A DNA stretch of 64,000 bases from CBDBND01 sp965262665 (GCA_965262665.1 CBDHFR010000003.1:248001-312000), one strand, 5' to 3'. Counted from the stretch's first letter, positions 1 to 8,290 are shown. Program-made: numbers and translations. Notes: generated by a model from the sequence alone, not told the origin.

Positions 1-59
1 CCAAACAGGTCATCAAAGAAATGAATGCCGAAGCCAAGCAATTCTTTGGCGGCAACTGA
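1..59 (+). CDS. C-terminal end of an unidentified protein (partial)
   Basis: An open frame enters from the left edge and stops at TGA 57-59. Only 18 residues are visible, ending in AKQFFGGN. This is too short to identify. It lies about 90 bases upstream of an oligopeptide-binding protein gene on the same strand, so it may belong to the same transport operon, but that is inference. Confidence 0.4.
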   Translation, partial: KQVIKEMNAEAKQFFGGN

Positions 60-185
60 AGCAGCCATCCCGGTTGGTTTTGACTCCGGCGCCTTGACCG
101 CCGCTAAGGCCACCGCCAATCAGTATGACATGTCAGGAGTGGTCAAATAACTTTACTCAAGCGTTTCCTCTTTTCCGTCGGCCTT

Positions 186-1760
186 GTGTTTGTGTGGGTC
201 TTTCCCCTTTCGGCAGAGGTCGTGCTGCACCGCGGCAACGGCACTGAGCCGGATACTCTCGACCCGCATCGCGCCGCCGGCACTTGGGAAAACAACATTA
301 TCGGCGACATGTTCCTTGGCCTGACCACGGAGGCTGTCGACGGAACGTCCATTCCAGGCGCGGCGATAAGCTGGACTGTCAGTGAAGATGGTTTGGTTAA
401 TACTTTCGCACTACGTGAGGGCGCTGTTTGGTCCGATGGTATGCCGGTGACGGCCGGCGACTTTGTGTTCGGCTTTCGCCGCATTATCGATCCCATGACG
501 GCAGCCCGCTATGCCTCCCTCTTGTTTCCCATAAAGAACGCGTATCCCATCAACAAAGGTCAGATGACACCGGATCAAATTGGTGTGCGGGCCATTGACC
601 CGCTAACTCTCGAAATTACCCTCGAAAGTCCGTCGCCGTTCCTGTTGGAACTTTTGACCCACACCACAACGTTTGCGATCCCGCAACATGCTTACGCAGA
701 GCACGGTGAAGACTGGGTCAAGCCGGGCAACATGGTCTCGAATGGGGCCTATGCGCTAGAAGAATGGGTCTCCAATGCGCATGTGAAAGTGCGGAAGAAC
801 CCATTGTCTTATGATGCGGACAATGTTGCCATCGATACGGTGTTCTATCACCCGATTGAGGATGCGCACACGGCGGTGAAGATGTTTCGCTCCGGCGAGA
901 TCGACATGAATATCACAACGGGCGGTTTTCCAGCGTCTCAAATGGAAGGGTTGATGGCGGAGTTTCCGGGTGAAGCGCGTGTCTACGCCTATTTGGGCAA
1001 TAGCTATTTCCCGATGAACACGCGGCGGCCACCGTTTGATGATGTGCGTGTGCGCAAAGCCATCTCCATGCTGGTCGACCGGGACATTATCAACAACCGC
1101 ATTGTCAACGTTGGCAGCAAGTCAGCCTACGCCTTTGTCCCGCCCGAAACCAACAATCATCAGGCCGGTGCGCATGTCGATTTTGCCGAACTGTCCATGC
1201 CCCAGCGCATCGCCGAAGCGCAGCGGCTGCTGGCAGAGGCAGGATACGGTGATGAGAATCCTCTGGAATTCGAGTTCACCTTCCGCAGTTCTTACGACAA
1301 CACGAGACGAATGGCAGGAACGGCGGCAATGCTCAAACGCGCCGGCGTGATCGCTAACATTGCCGGGTATGAAGCGCGTATTGCCTACAACCGTATGCAG
1401 GAAGGAGATTTTGAAATAGGCGATGCGGGCTGGGCCGCCGATTACAACGATCCCTATAACTTTCTCTATCTCATGCTGTGCGATGCCGGACCGATGAATT
1501 ACTCACGATACTGCAATCCGGCATTCGATGCGTTGATCGAACAGGCATCAAAGACACTCGATCTAAAAAAGCGTGCCAAGCTCATGGGGCAAGCCGAACA
1601 GATCATGCTTGACGACCACCCCGTTGTCCCCGTCGATTTCAGCACTCACCGGGTGCTCGTATCCAAGCGGGTGAAAGGATATGCAGACGCCATAAACAAT
1701 ACTCACCGTACCCGGTACATGTGGTTAAACGATTCCGAGGCAAAGGCCGCGCAAAGATGA
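186..1760 (+). CDS. Periplasmic oligopeptide-binding protein (SBP_bac_5/OppA family)
   Basis: This is the extracytoplasmic solute-binding component of a peptide ABC transporter. The mature part follows the family pattern: an early GTEPDTLDPHRA segment, the block VWSDGMPVTAGDFVFGFRR, and a C-terminal DYNDPYNF region. The frame is about 524 codons from GTG 186, normal for the family. The start is uncertain. From GTG 186 the leader lacks a basic n-region, whereas the frame stays open upstream and encodes LLKRFLFSVGLVFVWVFPLSA, a better signal peptide. No ATG, GTG or TTG precedes that stretch. An AGGAG at 135-139 sits the right distance before ATA 147. Permease and ATPase genes are not seen downstream. 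Confidence 0.85.
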   Translation: MFVWVFPLSAEVVLHRGNGTEPDTLDPHRAAGTWENNIIGDMFLGLTTEAVDGTSIPGAAISWTVSEDGLVNTFALREGAVWSDGMPVTAGDFVFGFRRIIDPMTAARYASLLFPIKNAYPINKGQMTPDQIGVRAIDPLTLEITLESPSPFLLELLTHTTTFAIPQHAYAEHGEDWVKPGNMVSNGAYALEEWVSNAHVKVRKNPLSYDADNVAIDTVFYHPIEDAHTAVKMFRSGEIDMNITTGGFPASQMEGLMAEFPGEARVYAYLGNSYFPMNTRRPPFDDVRVRKAISMLVDRDIINNRIVNVGSKSAYAFVPPETNNHQAGAHVDFAELSMPQRIAEAQRLLAEAGYGDENPLEFEFTFRSSYDNTRRMAGTAAMLKRAGVIANIAGYEARIAYNRMQEGDFEIGDAGWAADYNDPYNFLYLMLCDAGPMNYSRYCNPAFDALIEQASKTLDLKKRAKLMGQAEQIMLDDHPVVPVDFSTHRVLVSKRVKGYADAINNTHRTRYMWLNDSEAKAAQR

Positions 1761-1770
1761 AGGGGTTTAA

Positions 1771-1796
1771 GCTGTCCCTTTCGAAAATCTCATCCA
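1771..1796 (+). repeat. Single arm of a dispersed palindromic repeat
   Basis: This 26-base segment, beginning GCTGTCCCTTTCGAAAA, starts ten bases after the oppA-like stop codon. It closely matches the left arm at 2879 and, in reverse complement, the right arm ending at 2964, both downstream of the kinase gene. It therefore forms a distant inverted pair bracketing that gene. No right arm is seen close by, so this copy looks partial. Confidence 0.55.
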
Positions 1797-1837
1797 CACA
1801 ACTTGCGCTCCGGCGCATTAACGAGGGATGTTCGCCA

Positions 1838-2773
1838 ATGGCTACACCTCCTAAATTCAATTCAATTCGAGATTACGTGGCAAGCATTACTGACGTCGGT
1901 TTCTGGTGGCCGTACGTCTCCGAGATCGTCGAACGCCACGATTTACCCCATGTGGGGCGGGAACCAGTTGCCGGTTACAACGCGACCTATCCCACTTTTC
2001 TGTATGGAGATGTCGTAGTGAAGCTATTCGGATATTGGGGAACATGGCGAGAGCGCTACGCGTCTGAGCGAGCGGCACACATCCTAGTCGGAACCGACCC
2101 GAAGATCGCCGCGCCGCGCCTGCTAGCAGAAGGGAGTTTGTTTGGAGATGCTGATGCTCCATGGCCATATTTTATCACGGAACGCATGTCCGGAGCCCCT
2201 TGGTGGCTTGCAGACTTATCGACTCCACAAAAAATCTCAGTCATTGGTGAATTGGGACGGCAGATTCATCGCGTACACCAGTTAAGTACCGTGGAGCATA
2301 CGATGCACTCGGATTGGCAAGTCCGAGACATAGTTGCCGCAGCCAAGGAAAGCTCACTTCCACATCATATGGTTGCCCAGATTGACGAATACCTCGCTCG
2401 GCTCAATCCCTTTGATTATGCCTTCGTTCACGGCGACCTTGTCGACAACCACATTTATGTCATGAATGGCCGTCTCTCCGGTATTATCGATTGGGGCGAT
2501 GCGATGATAATCGACCGGCATTATGACCTCGCCAAGCTGTACTTTGGCGCCTTCAATTGCAACAAGGACCTGTTACGAGTTTTCCTCGATGCTAGTGAGT
2601 GGCCTGTTAACGAAGATTTCGCTCACAAGGCACTTGGTCTCGCCTTGCACCGTCAAGCGCTGGGCTTTGCTCAGCACCACACATTTGACGTTTTCCACAA
2701 CCTTCCCAACTTGATAAGACTTGATAACATTAACTCGCTCGATGAGTTGGCTGTCGAACTCTTCGCCTTGTAA
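1838..2773 (+). CDS. Aminoglycoside phosphotransferase (APH)-fold kinase
   Basis: The protein is about 311 aa and belongs to the APH/choline kinase fold. These enzymes transfer phosphate from ATP to small molecules such as aminoglycosides, homoserine or choline; the substrate here cannot be read. The catalytic loop HGDLVDNH is at residues 198-205 (HGD, then Asn204), and the metal-binding Asp is in GIIDWGD, about residue 218. The lysine in DVVVKLF near residue 62 could contact ATP. The frame is open further upstream, but ATG 1838 gives a natural N-terminus (MATPPKF) and avoids overlap with the preceding gene. The gene is flanked by palindromic repeats on both sides, which suggests an accessory island. 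I would not call it antibiotic resistance from sequence alone. Confidence 0.8.
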   Translation: MATPPKFNSIRDYVASITDVGFWWPYVSEIVERHDLPHVGREPVAGYNATYPTFLYGDVVVKLFGYWGTWRERYASERAAHILVGTDPKIAAPRLLAEGSLFGDADAPWPYFITERMSGAPWWLADLSTPQKISVIGELGRQIHRVHQLSTVEHTMHSDWQVRDIVAAAKESSLPHHMVAQIDEYLARLNPFDYAFVHGDLVDNHIYVMNGRLSGIIDWGDAMIIDRHYDLAKLYFGAFNCNKDLLRVFLDASEWPVNEDFAHKALGLALHRQALGFAQHHTFDVFHNLPNLIRLDNINSLDELAVELFAL

Positions 2774-2780
2774 ATATTAG

Positions 2781-2857
2781 CTATCTCTTCCGAAAACCTC
2801 ATTCACACCTGTAGGGTTTGCTTGATGATCAGCGGATAAGGTTTCCGAAAAGGACGG
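2781..2857 (+). repeat. Palindromic repeat element A
   Basis: The left arm (2781-2806, CTCTTCCGAAAACCTCATT) and right arm (2831-2857, GGATAAGGTTTCCGAAAAGG) are imperfect inverted repeats separated by about 25 bases. They could fold into a hairpin of roughly 20 pairs. The element lies directly behind the kinase stop codon at 2773, so it could also act in transcript termination or mRNA stability. It shares its arm sequence with element B and with the segment at 1771. Confidence 0.6.
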
Positions 2858-2878
2858 GCCGTAGTCTGAATCTGCTTA

Positions 2879-2964
2879 GTTGTCCCTTCCGAAAACTCCA
2901 ACCGTGCAGCGTTTTAGAAGATTCACGCATCCTTCAAGCGGATGAGGTTTTCGACAGGGACAGC
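2879..2964 (+). repeat. Palindromic repeat element B
   Basis: The left arm begins GTTGTCCCTTCCGAAAAC at 2879. The right arm at 2931-2964 contains GGATGAGGTTTTCGACAGGG. The reverse complement of the right arm matches the left arm and the segment at 1771 with few differences. Elements A and B stand in tandem in the 322-base gene-free stretch 2774-3095. The rest of that stretch (2965-3095) is AT-rich, and I see nothing else in it. Confidence 0.6.
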
Positions 2965-3095
2965 CATGAATAAGGAAGCTAAACCTAGAGCTATCGCGAC
3001 GATCGCAAACAAATAAAACAATATCCACTTAATAACTTTGTGAAAATTCTTATATGAAAAAATTACCGGCTTAGGAGATCGCTAATATCAAGAAG

Positions 3096-4396
3096 CTAAC
3101 GCGTCCTCTGCTTTTCACAGTGATTGAATATAGCCACCAGGAGCTTATCGTTCGCCTGCCGTTTTTGCGTCAGCGTTGCGTTGGCCGGAAGCCCTAGAAA
3201 GCGATTAAATCCTTTACCGGGAAGCCCTTCCTGGCGGTTGACAACAAGGGCGGAAAGGGGCGGGATACCTGCGGTCTGATACTGCTCTGCCAGGCGTGTC
3301 AGCGTGCGTATGAGGTTCGACCTGATCTGTGCACTCCAAGTCAATCCGAGCTTTCGAACAAACTCGCCGTAGGTGATCGTTGCCCCTGCGGTGCCTAGAT
3401 CCAGCAGAAAATTTTCTACGCGGTTTTGATCCATATCTGCGCCTGATTGTTGTTTTTGTGACGGAACTTTGCCGGTTTCGCGAGGATTCTCTGGCATTAA
3501 TGATGTAGGTGGCCCGTGAGGGTCATTTGCATCAATCGATGTTCTTCCTGCCGACCCCTGCTCCATTGATTCCCAAGACGCATTGATGGGCAGGGCTAGC
3601 CGCTTGGCTGCCCAGGACAGATAATCATGAGTTTCGGCCATCGTCGCGACGACCATATATCCACTGGCAGTATCTCCGATGACGGCGTTGCGGCCGACAC
3701 CGTAGGTCAGCCAATGGAACCCGCAGATTGCGCAAATAACACTGTCCAATCGGTCTTGGTCAGCTTTGGCCGGTGCGGGGTTCGAAGCAGCCTCTCGTGC
3801 CCAGGACTTCATCACACCGATTCGATGCTCGGCGGCATATACCTCAACGAAACGGCACACCGATATCCAGTCGTCCAGGTCAAATGTCTTGCGATTGGAT
3901 GGATTATAGTGAGCCGCTCGACCCCGCTCGAAAACTCAGGTACCAAACTCAACAGCGAAAGTGCCGGAAAGACTTCGATCAACGCCTTCGAGCCCGCGGC
4001 GTCTTTGGACTCGAGTACAGACCATGGCAGTTGTGGATATCCGAGTTGATCGAGAAAGCGCCAAATTGACGCGCTCTCGTCGAACATGTGGATGCGCGAG
4101 CGTGACGCTGGTTGTGCGCCACTTTCCACTGAACTTAACAGCGAGCCAGCAACGCGATCCACCGGTCTGGCACCGGTCATGTTGTTGACGATGGTTGGCT
4201 GATCTAACGCGACCAGGTGTTTGTCTGCACCATCAGCGATGGATTTCAGGCTTTCCAAGGCTTCGCGAAACGTCGCAAGGGTAGGAAGGATAAGGCGCCG
4301 ATCCTCCCCCTCCATGACGATGTGTGAAATAGCGCCAGGCTGACGCGGATTGTCCGTCCATGCGCTGTCGAACCCGCTGATAACTGTCTTAACCAC
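3096..4396 (-). pseudogene. DUF429 (RNase H-fold) protein with extra C-terminal domain, frameshifted
   Basis: Two overlapping minus-strand frames encode one protein. The first part (from GTG 4396) reads VISGFDSAWTD and later LVALDQPTIV, then FPALSLLSLVPEF. After a frame change it continues with AAHYNPSNRKTFDLDDWISV, then DQDRLDSVICAICGF and AVIGDTASGYMVV, the usual end of DUF429. Adding one G to a four-G run (plus-strand CCCC at 3922-3925) joins the halves into 433 codons. After DUF429 there is a further ~110-residue region (ITYGEFVRKLGL, PPLSALVVN, GLPGKGF) resembling small DNA-alkyltransferase-like or winged-helix domains of restriction-type proteins. DUF429 is predicted to have an RNase H-like fold; its role is not established. 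The gene follows the NucS-like nuclease by 16 bases, so they are probably co-transcribed. The frameshift may be real or a homopolymer miscall. Confidence 0.75.
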
Positions 4397-4412
4397 AAGA
4401 TGAGACGCTGGG

Positions 4413-5192
4413 TTATTTTTCCGAAACAGACTTGAGCGAGAAAGAAATTTCATATTCGACGAGTCTAATGTTCTCAACTAAGGAAGCTGCCAGGATGAGG
4501 TCCTCGGAAATCTCGCTGGCGACGATGATGCCTCTAACCGTGGCTTCACCGGCGAGGTTCTCTTTGACCCAGCCCATGTACCGGAGAATCTGGCCCACGA
4601 CTCGGTCGTAGGCCCGGGAAACTTTGGACTCGACCACCACGTAGGCGCCATCGGTGCCGACCCCGAGAATGTCGATGTAGCGCTGGCCCGCGGGGAACTC
4701 GACACCATTGAATTGACCGTCCTCGTCTTCGTAGAGTTTGAGACCAGGTTCCAGAAGCCCCAGATTTTGGACGAGATAGTTCTGAAGGTCCCGCTCGAAG
4801 GCGAATTTGCGCGATCCGCGGTCGTCTTCCTCTGCGTTCTCCTCGGTGGGACTTTCGGTCTCGTCAGTGCTTGGTGGAATACCCGCTTCAAAATCGGCTT
4901 TGTAGAGGGGAGTAGGATCTTTCTCAGGTTCCCACAGACGGAATTCGCTCGGGCCCAACTTGAAGAACAGATCCCAACCGGCTCCTGGCTTTACTCGAGG
5001 GCTATGCTGGCGCCGACAAGAATTTACGGACATGCCATTAACATGCAGCCCGACAGTGTTCCCTTTGATCTTCGGATAGTGGTTGGCAAACCAGTGAACT
5101 GCATCCTTGCGAGAAAACACCTGACCGGACTTCAGCTCTTGGGCTGCGAACTCGTGCATCAGTTCCTTGGTGGATTTCTCGTAGACCGGCAT
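4413..5192 (-). CDS. NucS-like PD-(D/E)XK nuclease with N-terminal accessory domain
   Basis: The protein is about 259 aa from ATG 5192; a longer frame to 5240 exists but its extra residues look non-coding. Residues 1-95 form a separate domain (KELMHEFAAQEL, SRKDAVHWFANHYP, WDLFFKLGPSEFRLW) resembling the DNA-binding-like modules of restriction-type proteins. An acidic linker follows (about 105-125). Residues 128-259 match the NucS/DUF91 nuclease domain: ERDLQNYLVQNL, then the PD-(D/E)XK residues Asp174 in YIDIL, Glu188 and Lys190 in VVVESK, and Gln201 in VGQILRYMGWV. All expected catalytic residues are present. NucS/EndoMS enzymes cut mismatched or branched DNA, but stand-alone fusions like this are uncharacterised. 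The frameshifted DUF429 gene follows, which suggests a two-gene nucleic-acid-processing or defence module. Confidence 0.75.
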   Translation of the reverse strand: MPVYEKSTKELMHEFAAQELKSGQVFSRKDAVHWFANHYPKIKGNTVGLHVNGMSVNSCRRQHSPRVKPGAGWDLFFKLGPSEFRLWEPEKDPTPLYKADFEAGIPPSTDETESPTEENAEEDDRGSRKFAFERDLQNYLVQNLGLLEPGLKLYEDEDGQFNGVEFPAGQRYIDILGVGTDGAYVVVESKVSRAYDRVVGQILRYMGWVKENLAGEATVRGIIVASEISEDLILAASLVENIRLVEYEISFSLKSVSEK

Positions 5193-5452
5193 TATGACTA
5201 TCCCACATGCGCAAATTCTTCTTGAACCGGCAACACACATCTGACGCGTGGCTCTGTCGGTTATCAGAACAAATTGGATTTGATAAACGTATTTCTAATG
5301 AACTACGTGCCTAATCGTCGTTTCCTTTAGTATTTTGCGATGATCTCAAAATCCTTAAATCTCAAATCCGTTCAATCTTTCCCATAAACGCCGACGTCAG
5401 ACACCGCGATTCATTTTTCCTGGTAGCGTTCTGCGGACAAAAGGAAACCCAG

Positions 5453-6940
5453 TTAGTCGAGATAGCGTGCCTCTAGATGGGCTTTGAAGGAACCGGCATC
5501 AAGCGAAGTACCGGCCACCTCCTCCAGCAGCACGTCAGTGCTGAGAAGCGAGCCTTTGCCATGGACATTGGAACGCAACCAGCCTACCAGCGGTGCGAAT
5601 TCGCCGCACGCAATAGCATTGTTAAGCCCAGGTAGTGAAGTTCTGGCGGTGGCGAAGAGCTGCGCCGCCGCGACCGCTCCCAGGGTGTAGGTCGGGAAGT
5701 AGCCCCAGGCCCCTTCGTACCAATGGATGTCCTGTAGGCAACCCAGCCTGTTATTCGGTGGGACGATATTGAGCATACTCTTCATCGATTCGTTCCAGGC
5801 ACCGGGCAGGTCCTTTGTAGTGAGATCACCAGCGATCATCGCGCGTTCCAGCTGGGTGCGTATGATAACGTGGAGGGTGTAGGTTACTTCGTCAGCGTCG
5901 ACGCGGATAAAGTCACGCTCGATCCGGGTATTGAGGCGATACAGATTCTCAGCCTCCCACGCCGGTCCATCACCGCCAAACGCGTCTCGTATCAACGGCG
6001 CGGCAAAGGCAAGGAAGGGACGGCTGCGGCAGAGCTGCATTTCGACCAGCAAAGACTGGCTTTCATGAAGCGCCATCCCTCGTGGCGCCCCGACGGGCTG
6101 ATAGCGCCAGTCTTCCGGTAGGCCGGCCTCATAGAGTGCGTGACCAGTCTCGTGCAGCACCCCCATTAACGCTGACATGAAATCGGTCTCGTCGTAACGG
6201 GTCGTAATACGAACATCGCTGGGAACCCCGCCGCAAAACGGATGCGCGCTGGTATCTAGACGTCCATGCTCAAAATCGAAACCCAGCCTTGCCATCAGTT
6301 GTTCGCCGATGGCCTTTTGGGCGGTGACCGGAAACGGGCCTGTTGGCATGATGGGAATTGGCCGAGCTGCCTGAGTCGCCAGCGCTTGGTCAAGGAATCC
6401 GGGCAAGAAAGTGCCGAGATCATTGAACAGGGCCTCGATGCGGCAAATCCGGGCTCCGGGTTCGTATTCGTCCATCAGTGCTTCATAGGGCTTTACGCCG
6501 AGCCGTTCAGCCTTGGCCGCTGCGACCTCGCGTACCAGCTTAAGCACTTCGGCTAGCAGCGGTTCGACACGGTCAAAGTCGTTGTCGGCACGGGCGCTGC
6601 GCCAGACAGTTTCACACCGGGATGTAGCGCGGGACAGTGCCTCGATGAGGTCGCCTGGTACCGCTACGGCGTGGAGCCACTGGCGGCGCATTTCGCGCAG
6701 ATTAGCCACGTGCCAGGGATCAAGTTCAACATCGCCCCCTGCCTCGTCAAGCCGGTCCGCGATTTCCGGCGTGGTAATCAGGTCGTGGCAGGTGCGGCCA
6801 AGAACCGCCAGCTGTTCTGCGCGAACCTCAGCCCCGCCTAGTGGCATCATCACTGCCATGTCCCATTGCAGCACAGCGGTTGCGGTGCGCAGGTTGGCAT
6901 GGCGATGAAAAAGGCTTTCGAGCTCCTGATAGGCTGTCAT
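5453..6940 (-). CDS. Thermostable carboxypeptidase 1 family (M32, carboxypeptidase Taq)
   Basis: This is a cytoplasmic metallocarboxypeptidase that removes C-terminal residues from peptides. The protein is about 495 aa, the usual length of M32. The zinc motif HETGH is at residues 263-267 and the third ligand is the Glu of HESQS near residue 293. DEYEPGAR near 158 and IRTQLERAMIAGDL near the C-terminus are also typical. The start at ATG 6940 (MTAYQELESLF) is preferred over ATG 6967 because family members begin with a similar short helix. It appears to be transcribed alone. Confidence 0.92.
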   Translation of the reverse strand: MTAYQELESLFHRHANLRTATAVLQWDMAVMMPLGGAEVRAEQLAVLGRTCHDLITTPEIADRLDEAGGDVELDPWHVANLREMRRQWLHAVAVPGDLIEALSRATSRCETVWRSARADNDFDRVEPLLAEVLKLVREVAAAKAERLGVKPYEALMDEYEPGARICRIEALFNDLGTFLPGFLDQALATQAARPIPIMPTGPFPVTAQKAIGEQLMARLGFDFEHGRLDTSAHPFCGGVPSDVRITTRYDETDFMSALMGVLHETGHALYEAGLPEDWRYQPVGAPRGMALHESQSLLVEMQLCRSRPFLAFAAPLIRDAFGGDGPAWEAENLYRLNTRIERDFIRVDADEVTYTLHVIIRTQLERAMIAGDLTTKDLPGAWNESMKSMLNIVPPNNRLGCLQDIHWYEGAWGYFPTYTLGAVAAAQLFATARTSLPGLNNAIACGEFAPLVGWLRSNVHGKGSLLSTDVLLEEVAGTSLDAGSFKAHLEARYLD

Positions 6941-7021
6941 GATTGATGTGCCTTTTGAAAATCCCATCTATACAGAAAGCTAAGGGACGGCTGAAATTTG
7001 AACGCTGATTAACACCCTCAC

Positions 7022-7234
7022 CTAATGCCGCGTCACGCGGGCGGCCTCTGTCTCTGTCCGTTCGTTTTCTTCTTCGCCCATGGCGGCACCGTCGGCGACG
7101 GCGTTCGTGATCTCACCGATAGTGGTACCCGCGCATGTCGCTGCGGAGGTGGCCCATTGCAGTAAGGCGACGGCCACACACTTGAGACAATACTGTTTCG
7201 CATTGGCGGCTTCGGGCAGATGGTTTGGTGCCAC
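7022..7234 (-). CDS. Small uncharacterised protein, start codon unclear
   Basis: This minus-strand frame reads KQYCLKCVAVALLQWATSAA and ends in a polar tail rich in Glu and Arg. The nearest canonical start is GTG 7234. The frame continues in coding style further upstream (DDLKHLDGHSNEIHELVETV) to a TAG around 7300, without a usual start codon. One missing base near 7300 would supply an ATG behind AAAGGA. I do not recognise the family. The gene begins just inside a TetR-type palindrome, which may control it. Confidence 0.45.
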   Translation of the reverse strand: MAPNHLPEAANAKQYCLKCVAVALLQWATSAATCAGTTIGEITNAVADGAAMGEEENERTETEAARVTRH

Positions 7235-7312
7235 GGTTTCAACCAGTTCGTGGATTTCGTTACTGTGTCCGTCCAGGTGTTTGAGATCATCGACCGTTGC
7301 CTATTCCTTTAT

Positions 7313-7328
7313 TTGACCATTCGGTCAA
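7313..7328. promoter_or_regulatory. TetR-type operator-like palindrome
   Basis: TTGACC-ATTC-GGTCAA is a 6-bp perfect inverted repeat with a 4-base centre. This form is typical of operators bound by TetR/AcrR-family repressors. It lies directly upstream of the small minus-strand ORF. No TetR-family gene is intact nearby, so the regulator would act from elsewhere or has been lost. Confidence 0.4.
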
Positions 7329-7523
7329 CTGACCCACTGCGAGAGCCTACACAATATTGAGACCTGCCTTTCGGTCCATGCGCCGAAGCTCTATCACATG
7401 GGGTCCCGCCAAACCACAGAACCGATCGGTCCTTAACTTCTTTCATTGTCGTGTCGGTTCCTTATTTCCAGCCTTGCAGATTAAGCTCAATACCGAGACA
7501 GGTATTCAAATGAATGAAGAAGA

Positions 7524-7850
7524 TCAGCACTGCGCCGCAGAATTTGCCCGGATCATGGCATTGAGGTGCGTGCCAAATCTTGCACGCAGCATTTCGTGAT
7601 GAATGAGGCGGTCGGCGATTGCATCGGTAATGGTTGGTTCACCGATGAGGGCGTGCCATTTGTCGACGGGGGGCTGTGCGGTGATCATGGTTGACTTTCG
7701 GCGGCAGCGTTCTTTGCAGATCCTGCGGCGGTCGAGGCGCTGTCGGCCGTCTATGCCATGGAATCCCCGATCGTCGAGGACGAGGTGTTGTAAGCGGACG
7801 AGTTGGTCGAGCAACCCCGGTCCACGGCCATCGAGCCGGTCCACTGCCAA
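7524..7850 (-). pseudogene. IstB (IS21 family helper ATPase) remnant
   Basis: The minus-strand frame holds LQHLVLDDRGF, which corresponds to the Walker B region of IstB, followed by STMITAQPPVDKWHALIGEP and TITDAIADRLIH, which match the conserved C-terminal half of IstB. The N-terminal part with the P-loop and the partner IstA are absent. The middle (DGRQRLDRRRICKERC) looks locally scrambled. This is a decayed fragment. Confidence 0.7.
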
Positions 7851-7887
7851 GGATGGAGTGACTCAATAAAGCCCGGAATTCAATGGC

Positions 7888-7992
7888 ATGAAACCAGCGC
7901 TGTATCATTGCCCGAATACGGCTTACGCCGTGCGAGCAGGCCTGGTGCGCTTGCCGCTCTACCGATCCGGTTCATGGCTCAAGGAGTTGTAA
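7888..7992 (+). pseudogene. Possible C-terminal fragment of a DegT/WecE-type aminotransferase
   Basis: A 34-codon frame ends at TAA 7990 and contains CPNTAYAVRAGLVRLPLYRS. The pattern resembles the C-terminal turn of sugar aminotransferases, where a line such as RLVRLPLY is common. No other part of such a gene is present. It lies between the IstB remnant and the umuD-like gene. The identification is weak. Confidence 0.25.
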
Positions 7993-8005
7993 GCAGACTT
8001 ACCCG

Positions 8006-8290
8006 ATGTTCACCGTAGTCGCCCCCACGACGAGCCTTAGCCTCGATGCCCATTTCATAAAGCGCCCGGCGGCGACGTTCTTCGTCACGGCCGCGGGCAG
8101 CGGCCTAACCGAACACGGAATTCTGGCCGGCGATACCCTGATCGTCGACCGCTCGCGCACGCCGGGCGTGGACTCAATCGTCATTGCCGCCATTGAGGGC
8201 GAACTGACCGCCCGTCCGTTTACCACAATCGATGGCGAGGAGGCCCACGTTTGGGGTGTCGTCGCCGGAGTGGTGCGGAGCCTGCCATGA
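8006..8290 (+). CDS. Short UmuD-like protein lacking the catalytic dyad
   Basis: The 94-aa protein matches only the C-terminal S24/LexA-like domain of UmuD (FIKRPAATFFV, LAGDTLIVDRS, DSIVIAAIEGELT, HVWGVV). It has no N-terminal arm with a cleavage site, so it resembles the processed form UmuD'. By eye alignment the GDSM box, which carries the nucleophilic Ser, is GSGL (residues 31-34), and the Lys of the LTVK motif is Arg (LTAR, near residue 70). It should therefore not self-cleave. It overlaps umuC by ATGA at 8287-8290, so the two are translationally coupled and probably form a pol V-like complex. I see no clear alphaproteobacterial LexA box upstream. Confidence 0.75.
   Translation: MFTVVAPTTSLSLDAHFIKRPAATFFVTAAGSGLTEHGILAGDTLIVDRSRTPGVDSIVIAAIEGELTARPFTTIDGEEAHVWGVVAGVVRSLP

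Noticed and set aside
2781..2964. Integron attC sites behind the kinase gene
   Set aside because: The palindromes lack the RYYYAAC/GTTRRRY core pairs and no integrase gene is present.
7357..7599. 80-aa rightward ORF between the TetR-type palindrome and the IstB remnant
   Set aside because: No recognisable motif, and it partly overlaps the IstB fragment on the other strand.
8006..8290. Independent plus-strand gene antisense to the leftward 194-codon frame at 7999-8583
   Set aside because: The leftward frame is a shadow; motif content clearly favours the UmuD-like reading.
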